Positions 9,048 through 18,400 of a DNA stretch of 37,762 bases are shown here, one piece after another. Source of the stretch: Bacteroidota bacterium (GTDB taxonomy: Bacteria > Bacteroidota > Bacteroidia > NS11-12g > UBA955). The stretch is from the NCBI GenBank assembly GCA_013205405.1, contig JABMMZ010000061.1:1-37762 (forward strand), given 5' to 3'. How positions within the stretch are numbered: position 1 is the stretch's first letter; each line of letters begins with the position of its first letter. The notes below the pieces were generated by a model, which was given only the letters and a program-made list of their open reading frames with translations, made no database searches and was not told the DNA's origin. Position numbers and translations under genes: made by a program.

Positions 9048-9581
9048 TTATTTTGGTATATTTTTTTCTTTTATTTTATTACTCCAAAGCAGTAAGCTAG
9101 GTTCCTCATTTGTCATTTTAGTTAAAATTTTGTAACCAATTTTTCTGCTTATTTTCTTTTCTAATTTTTCACACAATTCTTTTAAGAATTGCTCATTTAC
9201 ATTACCAATTAAGGCAATATCTATTTGTGGACTATCAGTGCCTTTGGCGAATGAGCCTGTAAGGTATATTTTTTCTACGTTTCCAAGTTTTGATACTACG
9301 TATTCTATTATCCAATCGAGACCAATATATTTAAAAACAATATTGTTAATATCCTTGTAAAGTGGATGAGTTGTATTGGCTTTAAATAGTTTTTTATTAC
9401 CTTCAAATTCTGTTTGAAGCATGCCTGCTTTTTCAAGTTTATTGAGTTCTAGTCTAATAGCGTTGGTGCTTTCGCCAAATTCGGCTTCTAAGTTTCGTAA
9501 ATAAGATTTTGTGGTACTGTTTAAAAAAAACTTTAACAGAAGCTTAACGCGTGTTTTAGAAGAAATGAGGGTTTCTATCAT
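9048..9581 (-). CDS. Winged-helix protein with a degenerate MNT-type nucleotidyltransferase domain
   Basis: A 177-residue two-domain protein. Residues 1-70 look like an ArsR-type winged helix (LISSKTRVKLLLKFF, NAIRLELNKLEKAGML, then a wing). Residues 100-135 carry the minimal nucleotidyltransferase signature GSFAKG (109-114) and IDIALIG (120-126). In active members the pattern is (S/T)DxDL, with both aspartates binding metal; here the second is Ala123, so catalysis is doubtful. Such genes are often found beside Bacteroidota glycan clusters. A 10-bp palindrome over its own promoter suggests autoregulation. It does not obviously belong to either flanking operon. Confidence 0.7.
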   Translation of the reverse strand: MIETLISSKTRVKLLLKFFLNSTTKSYLRNLEAEFGESTNAIRLELNKLEKAGMLQTEFEGNKKLFKANTTHPLYKDINNIVFKYIGLDWIIEYVVSKLGNVEKIYLTGSFAKGTDSPQIDIALIGNVNEQFLKELCEKLEKKISRKIGYKILTKMTNEEPSLLLWSNKIKEKNIPK

Positions 9582-9587
9582 GATACT

Positions 9588-9612
9588 TATTGAGTAGCAA
9601 AACTACTCAATA
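9588..9612 (-). promoter_or_regulatory. Palindromic operator overlapping a TAnnTTTG promoter box
   Basis: Arms TATTGAGTAG (9588-9597) and CTACTCAATA (9603-9612) form a perfect 10-bp inverted repeat with a 5-base spacer, 6 bases upstream of the winged-helix gene's ATG. On the minus strand the centre reads TAGTTTTG (9605-9598), an exact TAnnTTTG -7 element. No T-tract follows on the minus strand, which argues against a terminator for the upstream GT2 gene. A dimeric winged-helix protein bound here would block its own promoter. Confidence 0.6.
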
Positions 9613-9671
9613 TATTTTGAAAAAAGAAATATAAATTTTGAAGAAGAATGGATGAAGTTTTTATTGTGGGG

Positions 9672-10388
9672 TTACTTAGAAAATATATTGTATTTAAAAA
9701 TGCAATATATCGCTCTAAAGCCATCTTTCCAGCCTATTTTTTTACCTTCTAAATAGGTTCTTCCATAATAGGAAATGCCTACTTCATATATTCTGATACC
9801 TTCTATTTTACTTATTTTGGCTGTTACTTCTGGTTCAAAACCAAACCTGTTTTCTTTAAAATTAATAGACTGAATAATTTCACGTTTGAATAATTTGTAA
9901 CAGGTTTCCATATCTGTTAAGTTAAGATTGGTAAGAGCATTACTTAGCTGTGTCAAAAATTTATTACCCAATGAGTGCCAAAAGAATAAGATTCTGTGGG
10001 GTTTGCCACCCATAAATCGGCTGCCATACACTACATCTGCAAAGCCATCGGCAACAGGCTTTAGTAAAATATTATACTCTTGGGGGTCGTATTCTAAGTC
10101 GGCATCCTGAATAATAATATAATCGCCAGTAGCTTCTTTAATACCAGTATGCAATGCGGCTCCTTTACCTTTATTTCCCTCGTGTTTACGATATTGAATG
10201 TCTAATTCAGGATTTTCTAACGCATATTTTTTTATAGCATCTTCTGTTCCATCTATACTGCAATCATTTACAATAATTATTTGCTTCTTGATGCCTTTAA
10301 TTAATTCTACCTTTTTTACCTTGTCAAGTATTAGATGAATAGTATTGGCCTCATTGTAAGCTGGAATAATAATTGATAAGGTCTCCAT
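9672..10388 (-). CDS. GT2 glycosyltransferase, DPM1-like
   Basis: A 238-residue soluble GT-A enzyme. It has the N-terminal [12 protein letters not shown], the VNDCSIDGT nucleotide-binding loop (about 41-49), a DAD metal site in [17 protein letters not shown], and [12 protein letters not shown], all matching dolichyl/polyprenyl-phosphate mannose or glucose synthases. It lacks the C-terminal membrane segments some members have. It probably makes a polyprenyl-phosphate sugar donor, or starts a lipid-linked glycan. It is last in a three-gene operon with an oxidoreductase and an ABC flippase; the 10-base gap to the former supports co-transcription. Confidence 0.85.
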   Translation of the reverse strand: METLSIIIPAYNEANTIHLILDKVKKVELIKGIKKQIIIVNDCSIDGTEDAIKKYALENPELDIQYRKHEGNKGKGAALHTGIKEATGDYIIIQDADLEYDPQEYNILLKPVADGFADVVYGSRFMGGKPHRILFFWHSLGNKFLTQLSNALTNLNLTDMETCYKLFKREIIQSINFKENRFGFEPEVTAKISKIEGIRIYEVGISYYGRTYLEGKKIGWKDGFRAIYCIFKYNIFSK

Positions 10389-10398
10389 AAGTGGTAAA

Positions 10399-11430
10399 CT
10401 ATTTTTTTATAAAAGAGTTAAGAGCATAAATTCTTTCAATTATTTCTACAACTTTTAGTCCTTCTAATGCATTAGTTGAAATAGTAGTTCTATTTTTAAG
10501 TGTATCTATTACATTTGCATATACATAATTATGGTTAGCAGCAGAACCTTTATAAGGTCCATAATCATTGCTAGGATTGGTTTCGGCTAAGGTAGGCATT
10601 GTATAATTTTCTACATGGCAATATTCTACTTCATTCATGTATTGTCCTCCTATTTTTATACTCCCTTTTTCGGCTATAATGGTAAGGCTACTTTCTAAAT
10701 TATGATTCCATACACTTGTAGAATAATTGATACAACCCATACCACCATTTACAAAATTAAAGTTTACAAATCCACTGTCTTCAAAATCAGTAGTATCCTT
10801 ATGATTAAAATCGTTAAACTTGGCTTGAATATCTGAAATATCACCGAATAGCCAGTACATAATATCAATAAAATGCGAAAATTGTGTAAATAAGGTGCCA
10901 CCGTCTAGTGCTAATTTACCTTTCCACCCATCAGCTTTATAATACCTATTATCGCGGTTCCAATAACAGTTAATTTGAACTATAAATATTTTACCTAATA
11001 CATCTTCTTCCACCAGTTTTTTTACCCATTCGCTGGGAGGTGAGTATCTGTTTTGCATAACACAAAATACTTGGCGAGAAACTTGTAAGGCTTTAAATAT
11101 TATTTTTTCACAATCGGCTTTACTTAAAGCCATTGGTTTTTCAATAACAATGTGTTTTTTATGCTCAAGTGCAATAAGGGCGTGTTCAGCATGAAGGCCA
11201 TTTGGGGTAGCTATACATAGTACATCAAAATCAATTTTAGATTCAAATAAATCTTGAATAGAGGTAAAAAATGGGATATCATATTGATCAATTTCTAAAT
11301 TATCTTTCGGCTTAATATCGCATAAAGCAACTAATTCTGATTCTTCATGACGGCTCACCATTTCTGCATGGCGTTTGCCAATATGACCAGAGCCTAAAAC
11401 CGCAAATTTTATTTTTTTATTTTCAAACAT
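10399..11430 (-). CDS. Gfo/Idh/MocA-family sugar oxidoreductase
   Basis: A 343-residue protein with an N-terminal Rossmann nucleotide site ([16 protein letters not shown], about 10-25), the [13 protein letters not shown] strand-helix, and the family's EKPMALS motif carrying the catalytic-region lysine. The C-terminal domain includes [21 protein letters not shown], with the conserved histidine helix. WlbA-type members oxidise UDP-N-acetyl-amino sugars in LPS biosynthesis, and the neighbouring genes make that the likeliest pathway. The start overlaps the ABC transporter stop by 8 bases. The exact substrate cannot be assigned. Confidence 0.85.
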   Translation of the reverse strand: MFENKKIKFAVLGSGHIGKRHAEMVSRHEESELVALCDIKPKDNLEIDQYDIPFFTSIQDLFESKIDFDVLCIATPNGLHAEHALIALEHKKHIVIEKPMALSKADCEKIIFKALQVSRQVFCVMQNRYSPPSEWVKKLVEEDVLGKIFIVQINCYWNRDNRYYKADGWKGKLALDGGTLFTQFSHFIDIMYWLFGDISDIQAKFNDFNHKDTTDFEDSGFVNFNFVNGGMGCINYSTSVWNHNLESSLTIIAEKGSIKIGGQYMNEVEYCHVENYTMPTLAETNPSNDYGPYKGSAANHNYVYANVIDTLKNRTTISTNALEGLKVVEIIERIYALNSFIKK

Positions 11431-13153
11431 GAGTAAATTTTCCTTTTTCTAATTTGTAATATTTGTCGCAAACTTCCAATATTTTATTCTGATGTGCAAT
11501 AATAATAATTGTAACCTGCTCTTGTTTTAGTTTTTTGATGGTTTCTATAATCGTATTTTCAGCTTCTATATTTAATGAACTTGTAGCTTCATCTAGCAAA
11601 AGTAATTTGGCTTTTTTGTAAAGAGCACGTGCAATAGCAATTCGCTGTTTTTGGCCTTCGCTTATCTTAGCACCTTGCTCGCCCAATATAGTTTCTAGTC
11701 CATTAGGCAAAGTGTGTAAAAATTCATTTATACCTGATTTTTCTATAGCTTCAGTCAATTTAATATCATTAAATGTTGTGCTTAAAACAATATTTTCTAA
11801 TAAAGAACGGTTGAAAATAAAGGGCGATTGATGCACAAAACCAATTTGATTTTGCCAGGCTATTATATCCTCATTTTTTAGTGCAACACCATCAATACTA
11901 ATTGTGCCTTGCGAAGGTTCTATTAATCCAGAAATTAATTTTAATAAAGTACTTTTTCCACTTCCGCTTATACCAGTAATACCAATAATTTGACCTTTTT
12001 TAATGCTTAAATCTACATTTGAAAATAAAGGATGAGGGCTATCTTGGTGTTGAATCTCAATATTACGTAGCTCAATTGCATTATTAAAAGGAAATGGTTT
12101 AAGTATTACTTGTGGTCGGTATTTATCTGCATCTACCAATAAAAAATCAATAGTATATTGATACAATTTTATTTTCATTAAGGCAATTAATAGCCTATTT
12201 AATGCAGGTATAAGTCTAAAAACAGAAATTACAAATACAGCACCTATTACCCTTAATCCAGCAGGATTATTTGAAAAAAAATAACCATAAATAACTAAAA
12301 TAATAACGCCCAATAATACCACTATTTCATTTGCACGCGAAGGAATTAATTGAAAATGAATGGCTTTAAAATCACAGTTTAATAAAAAACGCTGACGAGA
12401 TAAAAACTCTTTAATAAAATATGCAGATGAGTGGTTTATTTTCATATCAGCAATACCATTTAATCCAATATTCAAACTATCTAAAGTAGCTTCTCTAACA
12501 CCCTTTGTTTCTTGTCCTAGTTTATAAACTTTGTTTTTAATGGTTTTATTAATTAAGTAAAAAGCAGGGCCAGTAATACAGCCAATTAATATAAAAATAT
12601 TGGGATTGAATCCAATGATAAGAACAACAATAAAAATTACCACTATGGTTTCTGCTACTAAATTAACAAATGGCAGCAAAATGCCAGTTGCATAATGAAA
12701 TGAATTAAAATGTATCTTATGCAATAAATCAGAGGTGCCTTTTTTTACTATCTCTGTAAAAGGTTGGTTTACCGTATGGTAAAAGCTTTTTTCAGTAAAA
12801 TTTTGAACTAACTCTGTACTTAAAAGTTGAATACGCTTTTGAATAAGTAAAGCCATAATATTTTTAATGATAAAAAAGAAAACCACCCCTACTATTAGGC
12901 CAATTAGAAATTCAGATTCTGTATTGGCACCAGATACCTTAAAAATATATCTCAACTTACTACTTTTGGCTAAAAAGTCGCCATCAATTGCCAACATCAA
13001 TACGGGTACTACTGTTGCCAAAGCCAATACATCCAATAAGCTTACCACACTTGTTAAAAACAACAACCATTTGCCTTTCTTTAAATTCTTTTTATCTAAA
13101 AGAATTTTTACACTTTTTAAAGTTTGCGATATAGCGTTTTTATTAGTGTTCAA
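11423..13153 (-). CDS. ABC exporter, fused membrane and ATPase domains (lipid-linked glycan flippase-like)
   Basis: A 576-residue half-transporter. The membrane domain (about 28-330) has roughly six segments. The ATPase domain has Walker A GISGSGKST (394-402), signature ISEGQ (497-501) in place of LSGGQ, Walker B LLLLDE (517-522) and H-loop His554. It resembles MsbA/PglK-type exporters that flip lipid-linked saccharides. Placed first in an operon with a GT2 and a sugar oxidoreductase, it probably exports a glycan made by them. The start is TTG at 13153, as no ATG is usable before the first membrane segment; a TACCTTTG box about 40 bases upstream supports it. Confidence 0.85.
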   Translation of the reverse strand: MNTNKNAISQTLKSVKILLDKKNLKKGKWLLFLTSVVSLLDVLALATVVPVLMLAIDGDFLAKSSKLRYIFKVSGANTESEFLIGLIVGVVFFFIIKNIMALLIQKRIQLLSTELVQNFTEKSFYHTVNQPFTEIVKKGTSDLLHKIHFNSFHYATGILLPFVNLVAETIVVIFIVVLIIGFNPNIFILIGCITGPAFYLINKTIKNKVYKLGQETKGVREATLDSLNIGLNGIADMKINHSSAYFIKEFLSRQRFLLNCDFKAIHFQLIPSRANEIVVLLGVIILVIYGYFFSNNPAGLRVIGAVFVISVFRLIPALNRLLIALMKIKLYQYTIDFLLVDADKYRPQVILKPFPFNNAIELRNIEIQHQDSPHPLFSNVDLSIKKGQIIGITGISGSGKSTLLKLISGLIEPSQGTISIDGVALKNEDIIAWQNQIGFVHQSPFIFNRSLLENIVLSTTFNDIKLTEAIEKSGINEFLHTLPNGLETILGEQGAKISEGQKQRIAIARALYKKAKLLLLDEATSSLNIEAENTIIETIKKLKQEQVTIIIIAHQNKILEVCDKYYKLEKGKFTHV

Positions 13154-13193
13154 AAATTTTAAGTTAAATTATGAATGCTTTTGTTTTAATTTG

Positions 13194-13201
13194 CAAAGGT
13201 A
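13194..13201 (-). promoter_or_regulatory. Promoter -7 box of the ABC flippase operon
   Basis: TACCTTTG on the minus strand is an exact Bacteroidota TAnnTTTG element. It lies about 40 bases before the TTG start at 13153, leaving a leader of some 35 bases. A clear TTTG -33 element was not found. Confidence 0.5.
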
Positions 13202-13227
13202 GTTTTTTATTATAATTATTTAAGCCT

Positions 13228-13803
13228 GTGTTTGATATAACCCCAAAAGAACAAACAATTAAAAATGTAAGGAAGGGACTGGTGCAGCCTTTGCCTAATA
13301 TTTATCCCTTATTAAACTTTGAGTCGGATGTATTAAAGAAGCCACTAGTGTTTGCCGATGAGGATTTTGTGAGTAATTGGGTAAACAATGGGTTTTACTT
13401 TAGCAGTTGCAGTAATGCATATGATTTTTTAGCGCAATTATTGGAACTGCAAACTCAAAAATGCCTAGGTAGTTTAGCTGTTTCAGAAAAAAAATTATTA
13501 GATTTGTTAATAGATAATGGAATTGATTTTATATCAACTGAAAATATAGAAGAGACGATTGTTTGTACTTGTCAAAAATTAGAAAATATAAGCAATGCGA
13601 TTTGTTTAAGCTCAGAAATTCAAGCGCTGAAAGGCATTGAAAAGGCAAAGAATATTGTATTTTTTGCTAAAAATACACAAGTTGAATCGCCAAGTAGCAA
13701 TGTTTTTTTTAGTGAGTTGGCTATTAAGAATGATATGCGCGTGTTGTTAAATTTTGATTATTTTAAACAACATCAAGCGGTATATTTATTTATGGCAGAA
13801 TAA
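13228..13803 (+). CDS. LUD-domain-like protein (LutC/YkgG relative)
   Basis: A 191-residue soluble protein with a GTG start. It opens with an amphipathic helix (KEQTIKNVRKGLVQPLP), followed by VFADEDFVSNWVNNGFYFSSCSNAYDFLAQLLELQ, then alternating strands and helices, and a C-terminal SELAIKNDMRVLLN. The order resembles the short LUD proteins of Bacteroidota related to the LutC subunit of lactate oxidation, but no iron-sulfur or binding motif can be checked by eye. It is divergent from the ABC operon and convergent with nbaC, with 2 bases between the 3' ends and no visible terminator. It stands alone, so a full LutABC complex is not implied. Confidence 0.5.
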   Translation: MFDITPKEQTIKNVRKGLVQPLPNIYPLLNFESDVLKKPLVFADEDFVSNWVNNGFYFSSCSNAYDFLAQLLELQTQKCLGSLAVSEKKLLDLLIDNGIDFISTENIEETIVCTCQKLENISNAICLSSEIQALKGIEKAKNIVFFAKNTQVESPSSNVFFSELAIKNDMRVLLNFDYFKQHQAVYLFMAE

Positions 13804-13805
13804 GT

Positions 13806-14339
13806 TTAATTAAATCGAGGGTCTGTTGCCATTACATGTCCGCAATTTTTGCAAGTACGCATTTCTTCTGAGCTATAGTACTCTTTAAAACGTGGTAAGA
13901 AATCTTTTTCAATATCATGCAATTCAAAGTAAGTGGCATGTAGCGGGTGGTTGCATTCTTCGCAAAACCAAAGTAAACCATCTGTAAAACCTTTGCCTGC
14001 TCTTACCCGTTCTATTACCAAGCCTATAGAGCCTTCGCTTCTGCTAGGTGAATGGGGTACTTTAGCTGGCAATAAGAACATATCGCCCGCTTTTAAAGGA
14101 ATATCTACCGCTTTACCATCTTGCTGGGTGCGTACATTTATTTCGCCTTCTAATTGATAAAAAAGCTCTTCGGTTTCATTGTAATGGTAATCTTTGCGGG
14201 CATTAGGGCCAGCTACTATCATCACAATAAAATCGCCAGCACCTACGGTTAAGTTTTTATTGCCAACAGGTGGTTTTAATAAATGTCTATTATCTTTTAT
14301 CCATTGGTCTAAATTAAAAGGGGCTACTATATTTTGCAT
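13806..14339 (-). CDS. nbaC: 3-Hydroxyanthranilate 3,4-dioxygenase
   Basis: A 177-residue cupin enzyme that opens the ring of 3-hydroxyanthranilate in tryptophan degradation via the kynurenine pathway, leading to quinolinate and NAD. The catalytic iron ligands are visible in YHYNETEELFY (His and Glu) and in KVPHSP (second His). The bacterial form carries a C-terminal rubredoxin-like site with two CxxC pairs, CEEC and CKNC, both present. Length is normal. No other kynurenine-pathway gene is in the window. It is a single gene, separated from tsaB by about 260 bases that contain a terminator. Confidence 0.95.
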   Translation of the reverse strand: MQNIVAPFNLDQWIKDNRHLLKPPVGNKNLTVGAGDFIVMIVAGPNARKDYHYNETEELFYQLEGEINVRTQQDGKAVDIPLKAGDMFLLPAKVPHSPSRSEGSIGLVIERVRAGKGFTDGLLWFCEECNHPLHATYFELHDIEKDFLPRFKEYYSSEEMRTCKNCGHVMATDPRFN

Positions 14340-14371
14340 ACTTCAATAATAGTAAATATTTATGTAACAAC

Positions 14372-14409
14372 AAAAATCCTTACTGAATTGGTTGTCAGTA
14401 AGGATTTTT
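14372..14409 (-). terminator. Intrinsic terminator after the tsaB operon
   Basis: An 11-bp perfect stem, ATCCTTACTGA (14376-14386) and TCAGTAAGGAT (14395-14405), is flanked by A and T runs, so it can terminate in both directions. The relevant direction is minus, ending the transcript from tsaB before nbaC. Confidence 0.8.
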
Positions 14410-14600
14410 TAGAATTGATTTGAAAAAGCTATTAATTAGATTTTTGGCTGTAAAATAATAAAGAATAGTCATAGTAGTGCCATAGAAATATGGCAGTTAA
14501 AAACATCAATGTCAGAGTTTTATAAATTGTATTGCTTTAAAGCCAAAAAAAATGCACTTGTTTAAAATTATAAAAATGAAATAATTTTTAAGTGTAAATC
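14410..14600. other. Intergenic stretch with no recognisable feature
   Basis: About 190 AT-rich bases lie between the terminator and the end of tsaB. No ORF of note, RNA fold or repeat was recognised. Confidence 0.4.
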
Positions 14601-15446
14601 TTATTTTTTACTCTCAGTTATATTCGCTTGCTTTAAATAAAAAGGCTCATAATAGGCTGTATCTTCAAATTGTTGAGTTTCAAATTTTTTTACAGCAAGG
14701 CTAGACATGGCTAGGGCATTAGCCACCGCATTAATTACTGGCAAATTAAGACTTTCAGAAGATTTAGTGGCACCATCGCCACACAGTGCTATTTTTGATT
14801 TTAAAATATTAGATTTTAGATTTTCTATTTCTTCGCTCATTGAGCTTGTCGAAATGAGCTTGTCGAAGTATGGTTTTTCTATTTCTTCGCTCATAAAACT
14901 TTTACTCCACTGAGTTTTTTGAAGTGACGAATTGAGATTCTTCGCTATGCTCAAAATGACAGAGGCTTCATTTTTAATTATTAATTTTTCATTATTAACT
15001 AAAAATGCTTCATCAATAATACTATTCGTTGTAGGTTGGAGTGGGTTTAAATTTTTATCAAAAATAGTATGATACACTTCCATTCTTCGGGCATCTATCA
15101 TAGGCCAATAGTAATCATAATCGCTATTTTGTTGGACGGCCGCTTCTGCAATAATTTGAAGAGTATCAATGGCTATTAAAGGGATATTTAGGGCATAGCA
15201 TAATCCTTTAGCGGTGCTGCATCCTATACGAAGACCTGTGTAAGAACCTGGTCCTCCACTAATAGCTATTGAACTTAAATTATTAGCATTTAAATTAGCT
15301 AAATCTAAAATTTGTTGAATTAAGGGGGCTAAAAATTCAGCATGGGCTAAAGTTTTTTGGTTTTCTAAATAGTATGTTTTTTCTGGTGTATATAAGCCAA
15401 CGCTGCAAAGGCTAGCTGAAGTTTCTAAACACAGTATATTAGCCAT
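14601..15446 (-). CDS. tsaB: tRNA threonylcarbamoyladenosine biosynthesis protein TsaB, with repeat-derived insert
   Basis: A 281-residue ASKHA-fold protein, partner of TsaD in making t6A37 on ANN-decoding tRNAs. It has ILCLETSASLCSVGLY, the AISGGPGSYTGLRIGCSTAKGL motif and PMIDARRMEVY, all diagnostic. TsaB proteins are usually about 220-235 residues. Here residues about 161-209 are an insert coded by interspersed repeats (14821-14964), including VILSIAKNL and a duplicated MSEEIE; removing it restores normal length. The C-terminal ALCGDGA, NAVANALAMSSLA and YEPFYLK follow, so the protein is probably still functional. Its ATG directly abuts the stop of the DUF4175 gene. Confidence 0.93.
   Translation of the reverse strand: MANILCLETSASLCSVGLYTPEKTYYLENQKTLAHAEFLAPLIQQILDLANLNANNLSSIAISGGPGSYTGLRIGCSTAKGLCYALNIPLIAIDTLQIIAEAAVQQNSDYDYYWPMIDARRMEVYHTIFDKNLNPLQPTTNSIIDEAFLVNNEKLIIKNEASVILSIAKNLNSSLQKTQWSKSFMSEEIEKPYFDKLISTSSMSEEIENLKSNILKSKIALCGDGATKSSESLNLPVINAVANALAMSSLAVKKFETQQFEDTAYYEPFYLKQANITESKK
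14821..14964. repeat. Composite of short interspersed repeats inside tsaB
   Basis: A 20-base direct repeat (TTTTCTATTTCTTCGCTCAT) occurs at 14821-14840 and 14875-14894, a period of 54 bases or 18 codons. Between the copies TGAGCTTGTCGAA occurs twice (14841-14853 and 14855-14867). A third unit, GATTCTTCGCTATGCTCAAA onward (14935-14961), belongs to a repeat look common in Bacteroidota that translates as VILSxAKNL. The whole block is open in the tsaB frame. Confidence 0.75.
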
Positions 15447-18400
15447 TTACACATTCCCCACTTTCTTAAAATAATCTCTTACTTTATCTTTATAATAAGG
15501 CGATAATTCGGGAGGTAAACTTCTTAAAAGTTCCATTTCACGCGCTTTTTTCTCTAAATATTCTTTAATGGCAGGAGGTATGCTATTGGTGGTTTCTTTA
15601 GCTTGTTCGGCTTCTCTTTTATTATCTTGCTCTTGTTCTTTTTCAGCTTTTTCGTGCTCAAGCATTCGTGTTTCAATATCTTGAATGCGTTTGATGGTTT
15701 CGGGTGTTATTTGTTTGTTGACAAGGTCTCTTTCTTGCTTTTCCATTAGGTCTTGGGTTTTCTTTAAATCGCCTAATGCACCTTCTTTGCCTTCTTCTTT
15801 AAGCATTTGCTGCAATCTACCCAATTCTCTTCTCAAGGCTTCTTGTTGAGCCGCTATTTTAGCAAATTCTTCGCTGGTAGGTTTTTTACCACCTTTTTTC
15901 CCATTTTGCATTTCTTGCAATTTTTTGCCCAACTCTTTCTGCATATCGCCTATGCTGCCCGATTTAGGTTTGCCTTTTTTACCAGGTTTTCCTGGCTTTT
16001 TACCCCCAGGGTTTTTACATTGACCTTCTCCTGGTTTTTTGTCTTTTTTTTCATTCATCTCCTCTTGCATTTGCTTAAGCGATTCGGTAAGCATAACAGC
16101 TAAATTATTAAAGCCAGTCATCACATACTGCTGTCTCACAGTACCTTGGTTAATTTCAATTTTACCAAAACTTTCTATGGCTTTGTCCATATTGTTATTA
16201 ATGCCACTCATTTCTTTATTCACAAAACTTTGTATGGTTATTTGTCTTTTGCTTAAGGCTAATAAAGAATCTTCTACAGATTTGGTTTCTTCTTTGAGTT
16301 TACGTTGCTTGGCACTTAGTTCTACATATTTAGGATTATAGTTTCTAATTTCTTGCATTTGCTTAATTAATACTTCTTGTTCATCGCTTAATTGTATTAA
16401 GTTTTCAAGAATCTGTCGTAAAGTATAATAATCTTCTTCTGCTTGTTTTTCTTTGCCTTCTTCTTGTGCCTTCTTCATCTTTTCAGCCATTTTCTTCATT
16501 TTATCAGCGGCTTTCTTTTGGCTTTCGGAGGCTTTTCCGTTTTTCTTTTTCTCAAGACTTTCTTTGCTTTCATCTAAGTCTTCATTAATGTCTTCTTGAT
16601 CTTTTTTAGTATCTTCTAAGTCCAATTTATTTTCAAGTTCTTCGTTTTTCTTTTCAAGGTCATTTAGTTCCTTTTCAATACTTTCAAATTTCTTATCTAT
16701 CTCCGCTTGTTCTTTTTTAAGTTCTTCGTTACTTTCTTCTTTCTTTTCTGTTTTCTCTGCCAATGCTTCCTGTTCTTTAGCCAATTCATTTAATTCATTT
16801 ATCTGCTCTTCTATCTTTTTCTCCATTTCCATTTGCTTGAATTGCTCTAAGGTTCTATCCAATTGTTTTTGCATATCCTCATTCTTCATTTTCATTTTTT
16901 CTAACTCCTGTTGCATGGCTTCTTTATTTTGCTGTTTCATCATTTCTTCCAGCTTTTTCATCATGGCTTTCATTTCAGGTGTTAGTAATTCATTGAAGAG
17001 TTTTTCTACTTCTTTTTGCTTTTTAAGTAGTTCTTCATCCTGAGGATTTAATTGTTTTTCGCGTTCGTTTTTTGCTTTATTTTCAGTTTTTAGTTGTTCT
17101 ATTTTATTTTCAAGTTTCTTTTGGTCGTTAATAAAGTCTTTTACTTTTTGCTCTTGCTGCCATTCTAGATTATTTTCTAGTAATTCTTTGTTAAGCTCTT
17201 GCGAGCGTTTTTGAAGACTCATAGATTCTTTTATGGCTTCATTTAGTTTTTGTTTAATGCTACTGCTGCTGCTTTCTGCTTGTGTATTGAGTTCTTCTTT
17301 ACTTGGAGAAACAGATTTAAACGTAGCAGATTTAGAAGATTTTTTACCATTTACTGCATCATTGTCCCATACTTCAAAATAATACTCTAACTCATCGCCA
17401 TCATTTTTGGCTAGGGTTTTTAAATCAACCATGTAATAAAAAATTTCATCTGTACTTCGACCAATGGTTACAGGTAAATATTGATGCACACTGTTTTGAG
17501 TCAAATTTTTGTATACAAATTGCAGTTTGCTTATGCCATAGTCATCATCTGCCTTGCCATAGAAGTAATAAATAAAAGGATTAATAGAATCTGGTTTTTG
17601 TTCTGCAATTATGCCTGGGAAACGATCGTCAATGTTTTGAATACTGTATTTTATGGTATCTTTTTGTGTAATGAACTGATTCGCCAATTGTATAAAGTAT
17701 TGTGTATTTTTTAGAACAGTTTGTTGAATTGAAAATGTGTTGTCATTTTTTTGAGCAGATAATAATTTGGTATCAAACATAAAGTTCATTTTCTCTGCAT
17801 CTTTGGTATTAAATATCCACTCTAACTTAGTGCCTTGGGGAACCGTTAAATCGCCTGTATTTTGAATTGCTTCTGGTTTTCTGCCAATATAAGCAGGGTA
17901 TGTAATATTTACTTTAAAATTAGCAATAACAGGATTGGGCAGCACCTTAAGCTTATAGGTATTGGATGTAAATTCGCCATCAGAAAAGAAAAAGGAATGA
18001 TTAGATGTAAGATTTTGAAATTGATAAGAAAAAGTATTTTTGCCATCTTTTTCCATTTTTATGAGGTGCTTATCAATATTAATGAATACTTCTGCCGGTA
18101 AATTCTTACCCTTGGTTTCTAATTCTATTTTGTAATCACTATTTCGTAATACATTTAATGAAGTATTTTTAAGTATATATTCAAATGGCGCTTCTTTAGC
18201 AAATTGCTCTTTATAACTAATGATGCGATTAACAGGATTGGTTAAAATATTGCTTTGAAAAACTAGTATAATACCCATCATGAGCAGAGGTAATAAAGCG
18301 TAGCGACTATATTTTTTAACTGAGCTTTTTAAATTGATAGCTTTACTAAATGTAAACGGACTTAAGTTTTGTATTCTTTGATTAATACTAGCCAATAACA

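Noticed and set aside
9048-9581. An MNT antitoxin of a HEPN/MNT toxin-antitoxin pair
   Set aside because: No HEPN partner is adjacent on either side, and the winged-helix fusion and single-gene setting do not match the two-gene system.
9588-9612. An intrinsic terminator for the GT2 gene
   Set aside because: The minus strand has no T-tract after the palindrome, while an exact promoter box lies inside it.
14821-14964. A CRISPR array, suggested by 20-base direct repeats
   Set aside because: There are only two copies with a single spacer, the block lies inside an open tsaB frame, no cas gene is near, and the units match an interspersed repeat type.
15807-16341. Open frames of about 100 codons on the plus strand opposite the DUF4175 gene
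   Set aside because: They are antisense shadows of Lys/Glu-rich coiled-coil codons and show no domain, start context or proper composition.
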